Shown here one piece after another: positions 44,166 through 52,561 of a stretch of 64,000 nt of DNA (position 1 is its first letter; every line of letters begins with the position of its first letter). Origin of the DNA: Anaeroplasma bactoclasticum. Its GTDB lineage: Bacteria; Bacillota_I; Bacilli_A; Acholeplasmatales; Anaeroplasmataceae. A program made the translations under genes and the position numbers. Under the pieces are notes generated by a model, which searched no databases, had not been told where the DNA came from, and was given only the letters and a program-made list of their open reading frames with translations. The stretch spans positions 62,001 to 126,000 of the forward strand of contig NZ_QXEV01000003.1 of assembly GCF_003550015.1 (NCBI RefSeq), given 5' to 3'.

Positions 44166-46160
44166 ATGGAACTTAAGGATATCAAGGGTGTAGGTAAGGC
44201 TACCTTAGAACAATTGAATAATGAAGGTATTACTACCATTGATGAGCTATTATTTACTTATCCAAATTCCTATGAAATTTATGAATTTGATAAGGAGAAA
44301 ATATTTAGTGGAGATTATGTATGTATAAATGCTATATGTGATACAAAGCCTGCATTTATAAAATATAGATCTAATGTTTATTCTGTAATATTTTATGTAT
44401 TAGTTGATGGTATAAGAGTAAAATGTATTTTCTTTTCTTCAGATTATTTAAGATATAAGCTATTTAAGGGAGTGTCTTGTATTTTATATGGTAGATATAA
44501 AAAGGAAGAAAAGGAGTTCTATATTAAAAGAGTATTTTTTGATGATTTTGAAAAGAAAATTAATGTTTCTTATAAATATAAAAATATAAAGGCATATCAA
44601 ATTCAAAAAATTGTATCGAATATCTATGATTTAGGCTATAGGGTAGGAGAAACTATTCCAAAGGAATTACTGACAAAATATAAGCTATATTCTATGAATG
44701 AGCTTGTATATAAATCTCATTTACCTATAGATAAAATGGATATTATTCAAATAAATAGAAGAAGAAAATATGAGGAATTCTTTTGGTATGCAATGTCTTT
44801 TAATATTTTAAGAAATATGAGAAGCAAAAGTGAAAAGCCAATGCGTCATATGGATGAAGAATTTATGAAATTCTTTATTAATGGATTATCATTTAAGCTT
44901 ACCGATGGACAAAAGAGTGCTATTAAGGATGTCACAAGAGATATCTTAGGAAAATATCCAATGAACCGTTTAGTTCAAGGAGATGTTGGTTGTGGAAAAA
45001 GCATTGTATCTATATTTGCAATACTTGCCCTAGTTACATCAAATTATCAGGCAGCATTAATGCTTCCAACAGAAATACTGGCTAACCAGCAATATGAATT
45101 AATTAAAGAGCATTTTAATAAATTCGGTATTAAGGTTCGCTTATTAACCTCATCTGTCAAGAAAAAGGAAAGAACTGAAATATTAGAGGGCTTAGAGGAT
45201 GGGTCTATCCAAGTATTAGTTGGTACACATTCTTTAATTCAAGCTGATGTTAAATTTAAAAGACTTGGTATTGCAGTAATTGATGAGCAGCATAAATTTG
45301 GTGTAAATCAAAGAAAGGCATTGATTGAAAAATATCCAAATACGGATGCCTTATATTTAACTGCAACACCAATCCCAAGAACCCTAGGCTTAACCTTCTT
45401 TGGAGATTTAGATATATCCTCGATTAAGGATATGCCAAAGGGAAGAATGCCTGTAGATACTAAGATTATTTCTTATACAAAATTAAAAAGCCTAATGCAT
45501 TTTATTGAAGGAAAGATTAGTCTTGGGGAGCAGGCTTATGTTGTTGTACCATTAGTTATAGAAAATGAGGACTATGATGCAATACCAATTGATGAGGCAG
45601 AGCGCATTTTTAAAGAGGAATTACCAAATATAGAAATTAAATCTATCCATGGAAAGATGGCTATAGATAAAAAGAATATGATTATGGAATCCTTTAGAAA
45701 TGGTGAAACTAAGATATTAATATCTACAACCGTAATTGAGGTTGGAGTAAATGTACCAAACGCCACTATGATGGTAATCTTAGACGCAGATAGATTTGGT
45801 CTTGCTCAAATTCATCAGCTAAGAGGTAGAGTAGGAAGAGGTAATAAGCAATCCTACTGTGCACTAGTTACTAAAAAACTAGACAACGAAAGGTTAAGAA
45901 TATTAGAAAGTACGACGGATGGCTTTGGAATAGCAGAAGAGGATTTTAGATTAAGAGGTCCTGGTAATTATTTTGGGGAAGAGCAATCTGGCTTTTTGCA
46001 GCTAGAATATGCGGATTTTGAATCCGATTATAGGATTTGGGAGGCTGCAAAGAAGGATGCAGAGGAATACTATCCAAAATATTTAAGTGGAGAGGAAGCC
46101 TCAATTCGTTTTACAAATATGATAATTGAAAATGCCAAGAATGGCTTTAAAAGTAACTAG
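44166..46160 (+). CDS. recG: ATP-dependent DNA helicase RecG
   Basis: 664 residues. N-terminal wedge OB domain (about 1-150), then SF2 helicase: Q-G-D-V-G-C-G-K-S near 272, D-E-Q-H-K-F-G near 372, T-A-T-P-I-P-R-T-L, and the RecG C-terminal R-L-R-G-P-G-N-Y-F-G-E-E-Q-S-G. Remodels stalled forks and branch-migrates Holliday junctions. A TATAAT lies at 44133-44138 without a clear -35. Confidence 0.96.
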   Translation: MELKDIKGVGKATLEQLNNEGITTIDELLFTYPNSYEIYEFDKEKIFSGDYVCINAICDTKPAFIKYRSNVYSVIFYVLVDGIRVKCIFFSSDYLRYKLFKGVSCILYGRYKKEEKEFYIKRVFFDDFEKKINVSYKYKNIKAYQIQKIVSNIYDLGYRVGETIPKELLTKYKLYSMNELVYKSHLPIDKMDIIQINRRRKYEEFFWYAMSFNILRNMRSKSEKPMRHMDEEFMKFFINGLSFKLTDGQKSAIKDVTRDILGKYPMNRLVQGDVGCGKSIVSIFAILALVTSNYQAALMLPTEILANQQYELIKEHFNKFGIKVRLLTSSVKKKERTEILEGLEDGSIQVLVGTHSLIQADVKFKRLGIAVIDEQHKFGVNQRKALIEKYPNTDALYLTATPIPRTLGLTFFGDLDISSIKDMPKGRMPVDTKIISYTKLKSLMHFIEGKISLGEQAYVVVPLVIENEDYDAIPIDEAERIFKEELPNIEIKSIHGKMAIDKKNMIMESFRNGETKILISTTVIEVGVNVPNATMMVILDADRFGLAQIHQLRGRVGRGNKQSYCALVTKKLDNERLRILESTTDGFGIAEEDFRLRGPGNYFGEEQSGFLQLEYADFESDYRIWEAAKKDAEEYYPKYLSGEEASIRFTNMIIENAKNGFKSN

Positions 46161-46214
46161 GCTTTTAGCACCATAAATGGTATAATATGGAAAAAGTGTA
46201 TTTTGGAGGTCGCT

Positions 46215-47225
46215 ATGATTAGAATTGCAGTAGACGCAAACGGCGGAGATAATGGAGTAAATACTACAGTTCCTGCAGCAATGATGGCTGTTAAGGAATT
46301 TGATGATATTGAAATTGTATTATTTGGTGATGAGGAAAAGATTAAGCCTTTATTAACAAATAGTGAAAGAATTTCTATTGTTCATACAAAAGAAACCTTA
46401 TCTATGGGAGAAAAAGATCCTGTTCGTGCGGTAAGAAAGCAAAAGGAGGCTTCCTTAGTTAAGGCATTATATGCAGCGAAAAATGGAGAGGTAGATGCAG
46501 TTGTAACCAATGGTCCTACACAGTGTGTAGTTATGGGTGCTCATTTAATCATAAGAAGAATTAAGGAAATGGAAAGAGTTGCCCTATGCCCTATTATTCC
46601 TAATTTTGATGGTCATCCAAGATTATTACTTGATGTTGGCGCAAATGTAGAATTAAAAGCAAATCATTATGCTGAATTCGCAATTTTCGCAACCGTTACA
46701 GCAAAAGAAATTTTAGGTATTAAAAATCCTACAGTAGGATTATTAAATATTGGTTCAGAACCAGGTAAGGGTAGAGAAATAGATAAAGAGGCATATGAAT
46801 TATTAGAGTCCTTAGAGGGTATTAATTTTAAGGGTAATGTAGAACCGGATAAATTAATTGATTGCCCTACAGATATTGTTGTTTCTGATGGATATTGTGG
46901 AAATATTGCCCTAAAGAGCTTTGAAGGTACTGCAAAGGGTATGGGTAGAATGCTAAAGCAGGAAATTAAAGCATCCTTAGGTGGCAAGATTGGATACTTA
47001 TTCATGAGAAAGAATTTAAAAAGATTTGCCGGAAGAATGGATGCTTCTGAGGTTGGTGGAGCTATGATTTTAGGTATTGGTAAGCCTGTAGTTAAAGCTC
47101 ATGGTAATGCAGATAGTAAAACATTCAAAAGCGCAATTCGCCAAGTAAGAAATATGGTTAAGGCCGATTTAATAAATAAAGTAGTAGAAGCACTACCAAA
47201 AAAGAGTGGTGAGGAAGTTGAATAA
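46215..47225 (+). CDS. plsX: Phosphate acyltransferase PlsX
   Basis: 336 residues from ATG 46215, with GGAGG 5 nt upstream; a TTG at 46203 is part of that site. I-A-V-D-A-N-G-G-D at the start (A-N-G-G-D in place of the common A-M-G-G-D), and G-N-x-A-L-K-S-F-E-G-T. Converts acyl-ACP to acyl-phosphate for PlsY in phospholipid synthesis. A -10 TATAAT lies at 46181-46186. Followed by rnc; the usual acpP between them is missing. Confidence 0.95.
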   Translation: MIRIAVDANGGDNGVNTTVPAAMMAVKEFDDIEIVLFGDEEKIKPLLTNSERISIVHTKETLSMGEKDPVRAVRKQKEASLVKALYAAKNGEVDAVVTNGPTQCVVMGAHLIIRRIKEMERVALCPIIPNFDGHPRLLLDVGANVELKANHYAEFAIFATVTAKEILGIKNPTVGLLNIGSEPGKGREIDKEAYELLESLEGINFKGNVEPDKLIDCPTDIVVSDGYCGNIALKSFEGTAKGMGRMLKQEIKASLGGKIGYLFMRKNLKRFAGRMDASEVGGAMILGIGKPVVKAHGNADSKTFKSAIRQVRNMVKADLINKVVEALPKKSGEEVE

Positions 47226-47886
47226 TATTGAAGAATTTGAAGGCGTTATTGGCTATACCTTCAAAGATAAAAGCTTATTAGAAACAGCACTAACACATTC
47301 TTCTTATGCCAATGAGCATGGAAAGGAATGTAATGAAAGAATGGAATTCTTAGGAGATGCTGTTTTAGAGCTTGCAATGTCAAAATATTTATATGCAGTA
47401 ATTTCCCTAGATGAGGGTGTATTAACTAAAACACGTGCTAAGGCAGTATGTGAGGGTGCACTTGATTATTATGCTGCAAAAATCAATTTACCAAAGTATT
47501 TATACTTAGGTAAGGGGGAAGAAATATCTGGAGGAAGATTCCGCCCTGCCATTATTGCAGATGCCATGGAGGCTGTACTAGGTGCAGTATTCTTAGATTC
47601 TGGGTTTGATGAGGCATATAAGATTGTTAAAACATTCTTTATTCCATATATTGATGAGGTAACTAAGCTTAAGGATTATAAGTCCTTGCTTCAAGAAAAG
47701 CTTCAAAGTGAAAAAAGAACGATTCGTTATGAAATCGTTAGGGATGAAGGTCCTGCAAATGATAAGGAATTTGAAGCTGTTGTTTATATGGATGAGATCC
47801 TTATGGGAAGAGGAATTGGTAAGACAAAGAAGGAAGCACAACAAAATGCTGCGAAAAATGCATTAGAAAAGGAAGCTAAGATATGA
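47218..47886 (+). CDS. rnc: Ribonuclease III
   Basis: About 222 residues. Signature N-E-R-M-E-F-L-G-D-A-V-L-E and the second catalytic patch D-A-M-E-A-V-L-G-A near 112 are complete; a dsRNA-binding domain occupies about 150-220 (G-x-G-x-x-K-K-E-A-x-x-x-A-A). Cleaves dsRNA in rRNA maturation. The start is uncertain: TTG 47218 (after GTGAGG, overlapping plsX by 8 nt) or GTG 47206/47209. Confidence 0.95.
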   Translation: MNNIEEFEGVIGYTFKDKSLLETALTHSSYANEHGKECNERMEFLGDAVLELAMSKYLYAVISLDEGVLTKTRAKAVCEGALDYYAAKINLPKYLYLGKGEEISGGRFRPAIIADAMEAVLGAVFLDSGFDEAYKIVKTFFIPYIDEVTKLKDYKSLLQEKLQSEKRTIRYEIVRDEGPANDKEFEAVVYMDEILMGRGIGKTKKEAQQNAAKNALEKEAKI

Positions 47887-48488
47887 TAAAAAAATTATAT
47901 GAATCTGGATGCTTCAAATATGAAAAATTCATTCTTGTTCATCAAAAGGAATTATTATTATCTCCAGTGGCATGTGTTGTATTAATTCAAATGCTAAAGG
48001 AATATGAAACAAATAAATTCTTTTCTGTTGCTTCCCTAAAGGAAAGAATGATGATTACTGATTCTGATTTTGATGAGGCAGTAACTAATCTACTTGAAAG
48101 AGAATTCTATTCCATTTATATTCAATATGAGGATGGTATAGGTAGAGAAGCAGTATCCCTTGATGGATTTTTTGATCGAGTAAAGGATATTTTATCTGGA
48201 GTTAATTCTAAGGATTTTGAAAATGATTTTTTCCATGTTACTCAGCTTATTCAAAAGGAAATTGGCAGAGTATTAACTGCAGACGAGCTTGAAATTGTAT
48301 CTAGCTTAATTACAGAAGATAGAGTAACCGTTTCTGATATGGAAGAAGCATTAGAATATATGAAGTCTCATTACAAGGTTTTAAATGTTAAAAACCTTGT
48401 CACTAGCTTAAATCGTTTTAGAGGAGAAGCTCGTGAGGTAGAGGCTGTACCAGACTTTGTTAAGGATTTCTTGGATAATATCAAATAA
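47883..48488 (+). CDS. DnaD-like replication protein
   Basis: 201 residues. An N-terminal winged-helix-like region (about 25-90: L-S-P-V-A-C-V-V-L-I-Q, S-D-F-D-E-A-V) and a C-terminal helical DnaD-type domain (R-V-L-T-A-D-E-L-E-I, V-K-N-L-V-T-S-L-N). It starts on the rnc stop (ATGA) and abuts nth; dnaD-nth is a conserved Bacillus pair. DnaD helps load helicase at the origin and restart sites. Assignment rests partly on context. Confidence 0.78.
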   Translation: MIKKLYESGCFKYEKFILVHQKELLLSPVACVVLIQMLKEYETNKFFSVASLKERMMITDSDFDEAVTNLLEREFYSIYIQYEDGIGREAVSLDGFFDRVKDILSGVNSKDFENDFFHVTQLIQKEIGRVLTADELEIVSSLITEDRVTVSDMEEALEYMKSHYKVLNVKNLVTSLNRFRGEAREVEAVPDFVKDFLDNIK

Positions 48489-49114
48489 TGAATAAAGAAA
48501 AATCAAAAGAAATAGTAGATATTTTAAAGGAGATTATTACAAATCCAGCTCCTGAGCTTGATTTTAAAAATCCTTTTGAATTAATCATAGCTGTTGTATT
48601 AAGTGCTCAAACAACAGATAAAAGAGTAAATATAGTTACGAAAGAATTATTTTTAAAATATCCTGATGCGAAAAGCTTAAGTATGGCAGATTATGATACC
48701 ATTTATAATATTATTACGCCACTTGGCTTAGCTAAAACGAAGGCTAAAAATATTATTGCTTTAGCCAAGACCTTAGATGAAAAATATTTAGGAATCGTTC
48801 CTAATGATTTTGAATCCTTAGTAGAATTACCTGGAGTAGGAAGAAAAACAGCTAGCGTTGTATTAGCCGTAGGCTTTAATATTCCTGCAATGCCTGTAGA
48901 TACTCACTTATATCGTATGGCTAAAAGATTAGGGTATATTAAAGAAGATGAGGATATTCTTAAAGCAGAAGAAGTTTATAAAAAATATATCCCTAAAAAT
49001 GAATGGGCCAATGCTCATCACTTATTCTTACTCTTTGGAAGATATCACTGCACAGCAAAGAATCCTCTTTGCAAAGATTGTAAACTTAAGATTTATTGTA
49101 AGTACAAAGGGTAA
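48488..49114 (+). CDS. nth: Endonuclease III
   Basis: 208 residues. Helix-hairpin-helix L-P-G-V-G-R-K-T-A near 114-122 with catalytic Lys in the helix; V-D-T-H-L near 138 with the catalytic Asp; [4Fe-4S] ligands C-x6-C-x2-C-x5-C at the C-terminus. Removes oxidised pyrimidines. Starts on the last base of the dnaD-like gene. Confidence 0.96.
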   Translation: MNKEKSKEIVDILKEIITNPAPELDFKNPFELIIAVVLSAQTTDKRVNIVTKELFLKYPDAKSLSMADYDTIYNIITPLGLAKTKAKNIIALAKTLDEKYLGIVPNDFESLVELPGVGRKTASVVLAVGFNIPAMPVDTHLYRMAKRLGYIKEDEDILKAEEVYKKYIPKNEWANAHHLFLLFGRYHCTAKNPLCKDCKLKIYCKYKG

Positions 49115-49127
49115 CTTTGTACTTTTT
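49100..49127 (+). terminator. Terminator of the plsX-nth operon
   Basis: AAGTACAAAG/CTTTGTACTT 10-bp stem, 5-nt loop, T run; overlaps the end of nth. Confidence 0.9.
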
Positions 49128-49143
49128 AATTTTCGGAGGTTAG

Positions 49144-49656
49144 ATGATATTCGTTGGCTTTTCTCCACTGTATTCACTTGATGAAAATTTAATACTTTAT
49201 GAAAAATTAAAAGATAGTATGATTCCATGGAGCTTATTTCAATTAATTGATAAGAACTCAATTTTAACAAGAAATGGAACAAGAAATAAAACCTATTTAC
49301 GAAAGGGTGGTAAAAAGCATATTCGGATTCAAAGAATGGTATTAAACCATAGGAATTATTTCGATTTGTTTCCAACGTTTTTAATTCCAAATTCAACATT
49401 ACTTACCTATGATATGGGAATATATGAAAAAGAAGAATATATCATAGAAAAAAAGAGGAGAAATTCTAGCTTTGAAAAATGGCTAATGGAACAAGATTTA
49501 GATAAGGATATCTTTTCAAAATTAATAGAAATTGGTTCAAAGGATAATGCTATTTTTTATAAAACTAAGGATAAATATTACTCCTATAAGGAATGGATAA
49601 GTACTAAAAAAGAAAAGAAAAAGGTATTTTTTTATCTTATCTATTATGAAAAATAG
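49144..49656 (+). CDS. Lys-rich protein of unknown function
   Basis: 170 residues; not recognised. Basic, aromatic-rich, no signal peptide or clear membrane helix, ends in a Lys-rich segment and F-Y-L-I-Y-Y-E-K. CGGAGG is 5 nt before the ATG. It follows the nth terminator by 17 nt with no good promoter, so probably expressed by readthrough. Confidence 0.68.
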   Translation: MIFVGFSPLYSLDENLILYEKLKDSMIPWSLFQLIDKNSILTRNGTRNKTYLRKGGKKHIRIQRMVLNHRNYFDLFPTFLIPNSTLLTYDMGIYEKEEYIIEKKRRNSSFEKWLMEQDLDKDIFSKLIEIGSKDNAIFYKTKDKYYSYKEWISTKKEKKKVFFYLIYYEK

Positions 49657-49684
49657 GAAAATAAATTCATCAGCATACTCATCA

Positions 49685-49713
49685 TTTTCATAAAAAGGTT
49701 ATTTTCATATAAT
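49685..49713 (+). promoter_or_regulatory. Putative promoter of the HTH gene
   Basis: TTTTCA, 17-nt spacer, TATAAT; 150 nt before the start. A second TATAAT at 49822-49827 lies closer but lacks a clear -35. Confidence 0.55.
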
Positions 49714-49778
49714 ATTTTCGAAAAGGAACCCTCGTTTGCATAGTAAAAAGGGAAAAACAAGGAGGTTTTAAAGCATTC

Positions 49779-49807
49779 TTGAAACATTTCTTTTCAGTTT
49801 CAATTTT
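49779..49807 (+). terminator. Terminator-like hairpin in the HTH gene leader
   Basis: TTGAAAC/GTTTCAA 7-bp stem, 11-nt loop, TTTT. It stands behind an orphan AAGGAGGT (49759-49766) that serves no visible ORF of note. Confidence 0.4.
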
Positions 49808-49862
49808 GCTCAAAAAGAACATATAATGAATGTAGGGCCCTTTTTAGAAAGGATAATTGAAA

Positions 49863-51050
49863 ATGAGTGTTATGTTAGACATTTTGTCACAAAGAAAAAT
49901 TGAGGGAGCTATACATGCATCAAATCAAGAAATCATTGGTATTGAAATAAGAAGAAAGCGTATTGAGCTTTCTTATACCTTAAGCGGGCTATGCTTTGAC
50001 ATATGCTCACCATCTTATTTATGTAAAATTGAGAGGAATCAAATACAAGCCAATAATTACATATTACAAGAGATTTGTACTCGCGTTGCAATTACAGTAG
50101 AACAACAGGAGCTTCTATTTCATTCCTACGAAGTATTATTACAATCGATCGAAGCCTATTTAAAGGATGATATGGATACCATATTAAAAATCGTTAAGCA
50201 GGGAGAAGGCTTTGAAAACTATAGATATAGAATTATCCAATTAATGAAGTATATCAGAGAGGATGATCTATATTTAGCTAAAAAGACATGCAATGAACTT
50301 TTAAAATTATTATCTACTATGCAGGATTTAGATATGGTAGTTTTTTCTATATTCACTGCAATCTTAGAATATAAAGAAAAGAATTATTTAGAGGCTATAG
50401 CTATTTTAAATAAGCTAGATGGAATCAATATGGATTTATCTCTATCTATTTTATATTCTAAGTATTTATTCTTAACTTCAGCTATTTTACTTCGTGGAGA
50501 TACATTAATTTATTACACAGACATCAAAGAAAAGCTTGTGAAGGCTGGATATTATTTAAATTTAGAAGAAATGGATTATGCGTTAGCTATTTATGCACTT
50601 AAAGTAAAATCTACATATTTATTTGATTATTCCACAAAGCTAATTCATAATGAGGTTTACTTAAATTCTTTAAAATTCATTCAAGGCTATCAAAATAAAG
50701 ATATGGATTTAATAAATACATATAAAGATAAACCATTAAATGATTTTTGTAAGCTTTTATTTGAAATATTAGAAGGTAATGAAGCTAAAATTGAAATGAT
50801 TATGCATTTAACCTCTAGTCGTGATGATTTTGATTTTAGTGCGAATTTATTAAAATATTTAGCATTATCAGATACGGAAGAAAAAAGAAGGTTTATTTTA
50901 AATTCTTGTGAATATTATAAAAAAGCCAAGGATATGTATGTTGCTAATTATTTTATGATGGAATTATTAAGAATCAATCAAGAAAAGCCTAAAAATAAAG
51001 AAACTGTTGCCACCTTATATGATTATTTTATAAAAAATGAAAATAAGTAA
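49863..51050 (+). CDS. HTH (XRE-type) regulator with TPR-like helical C-terminal part
   Basis: 395 residues from ATG 49863 (AAAGGA 9 nt upstream). Residues about 25-85 form an HTH: I-G-I-E-I-R-R-K-R-I-E-L-S, S-P-S-Y-L-C-K-I-E-R-N-Q. The remaining 300 residues are helical with TPR-like spacing, the build of RNPP/Rgg-like regulators that bind peptides. No peptide gene was recognised nearby. It overlaps the next gene by 14 nt, so the surface protein is a likely partner or target. Confidence 0.75.
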   Translation: MSVMLDILSQRKIEGAIHASNQEIIGIEIRRKRIELSYTLSGLCFDICSPSYLCKIERNQIQANNYILQEICTRVAITVEQQELLFHSYEVLLQSIEAYLKDDMDTILKIVKQGEGFENYRYRIIQLMKYIREDDLYLAKKTCNELLKLLSTMQDLDMVVFSIFTAILEYKEKNYLEAIAILNKLDGINMDLSLSILYSKYLFLTSAILLRGDTLIYYTDIKEKLVKAGYYLNLEEMDYALAIYALKVKSTYLFDYSTKLIHNEVYLNSLKFIQGYQNKDMDLINTYKDKPLNDFCKLLFEILEGNEAKIEMIMHLTSSRDDFDFSANLLKYLALSDTEEKRRFILNSCEYYKKAKDMYVANYFMMELLRINQEKPKNKETVATLYDYFIKNENK

Positions 51051-52473
51051 AATAATACTATTCTTTCAGCTTTTAGCTATATTCCTTTTTCTCCCTTTTA
51101 CGGTATTCGCTGCAAGCTGGAAATTTATGTGGGTAAACACAACAGTAAATGTTCCTGTAGGGGCATCTATTGAGGATTATAAAAATATTCCTAAGGCATA
51201 TTTATATAAGAATGATGTTTGCTTAACAGATTCTACTATAACCTATAACACAGAAGGAGATTGGCTTTATTATTTTAAGGATATTGATACATATACTGTA
51301 GGTCAATATCATGTTTGGTATAAGGCATATGATGCTAAATATTCTCCTGGTACATGTACTGGGTATAAGGCATTAGTCACATTTAATGTTGTAGATAAAA
51401 AACCTCCAGAGATTAAAATTAATCAAAACTATTTTTATATCAAAAGAGGTAATGATTTTGATTTATCTAAAAATTATAATGTGAAGGATAATTATAAGCT
51501 GGAACCTGTAGAGGTATTGCATGAAATCAATAATAAAAAAACAGGAACCTATTTAGTTTCTGTAATTGCGAAGGATTCCAGTGGTAATCAAGCAATATCT
51601 AAGTTTAATGCGGTTGTATATGAAAATGAATCTCCAGTAATATCTTGTGATGCACCTGGAGATATCATCCAAATTCCATTAAATAAGGAAGTAGATATAA
51701 GCTCTCATTTTACTGCAGTAGATTCTTATGAAGGAGATATTTCAGATAGAATTGAATATCCAATAATAAAGAATGATACTGTTTCGGAATACCCCTATAC
51801 AGTGACAGTAAAAAATGAAGCCAATCTATCTAGTACTTATAAAGTAACTATTAAGGTAATAGATGATGTAGAGCCAACCTTAGAATTATCTTGCCATAAT
51901 TTGGTATTAGATTATAGCTTAGATTTTTATTTGATTGATTATAGAAGATATATCAAAAGAATAAGTGATAATCTACCAATTAATTATGATAATTTAATTA
52001 TTACTCATGATTTAGAAAATAGAGTAGGATCTTATACCATATGGTATAGCTACAGTGATGGAATATTTACTGTTTCAGATTCTATTGAGGTATCTTTAGT
52101 CTCTTATGATAAACCAGAAGTATATGTGGACGATATAGAATTAACTGTAGATAATCCAATTGATTTATATGATTTTGTTTCAGTATATGATAAATCAGAT
52201 ATGAATGTTTCATCTACTATAGAAATATATGATGAGAATGTGGATTATACAAAGGCTGGTACTTATTATGCTGAAGTCTATTGTATTAATTCTTCTGGAT
52301 TATCTACTACCAAAAGATTTAAGGTTATTGTTAAAGAAGAGGCAGTAGAAAGTGAATCTTTTAATTATTACTTTTTAGGGTTAATTTTAGCTTTTGTATT
52401 AATTTTTGGACTTCTTATATTTATTGTCCTTTATATCGTTTTAAATAAAAGAAAACTCAAGAAATCTATGTAA
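51037..52473 (+). CDS. Membrane-anchored surface protein with Ig-like repeats
   Basis: 478 residues. Signal peptide (cleavage near V-F-A-A-S, residue 26), then about four beta-sandwich repeats of 80-100 residues with the pattern D-x-x-P-x-I ... K-x-G-T-Y-x-V-x-V-x-A-x-D-x-S-G-N, typical of bacterial Ig-like/HYR modules. One C-terminal membrane helix (about 446-470) and a K-R-K-L-K-K-S tail fix it outside the cell. Start lies within the end of the HTH gene, implying coupled translation. Adhesion or wall-structural role is inferred. Confidence 0.82.
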   Translation: MKISKIILFFQLLAIFLFLPFTVFAASWKFMWVNTTVNVPVGASIEDYKNIPKAYLYKNDVCLTDSTITYNTEGDWLYYFKDIDTYTVGQYHVWYKAYDAKYSPGTCTGYKALVTFNVVDKKPPEIKINQNYFYIKRGNDFDLSKNYNVKDNYKLEPVEVLHEINNKKTGTYLVSVIAKDSSGNQAISKFNAVVYENESPVISCDAPGDIIQIPLNKEVDISSHFTAVDSYEGDISDRIEYPIIKNDTVSEYPYTVTVKNEANLSSTYKVTIKVIDDVEPTLELSCHNLVLDYSLDFYLIDYRRYIKRISDNLPINYDNLIITHDLENRVGSYTIWYSYSDGIFTVSDSIEVSLVSYDKPEVYVDDIELTVDNPIDLYDFVSVYDKSDMNVSSTIEIYDENVDYTKAGTYYAEVYCINSSGLSTTKRFKVIVKEEAVESESFNYYFLGLILAFVLIFGLLIFIVLYIVLNKRKLKKSM

Positions 52474-52475
52474 TT

Positions 52476-52505
52476 AGATTCGGCTCACATGAGTCGAATC
52501 TTTTT
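52476..52505 (+). terminator. Rho-independent terminator
   Basis: AGATTCG/CGAATCT stem with an inner CTC/GAG and T run. Confidence 0.88.
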
Positions 52506-52561
52506 CCAATATTTGAGTGAATTTATGAATACTTTGCTATATAATGAAAGAAGGTGGTACT

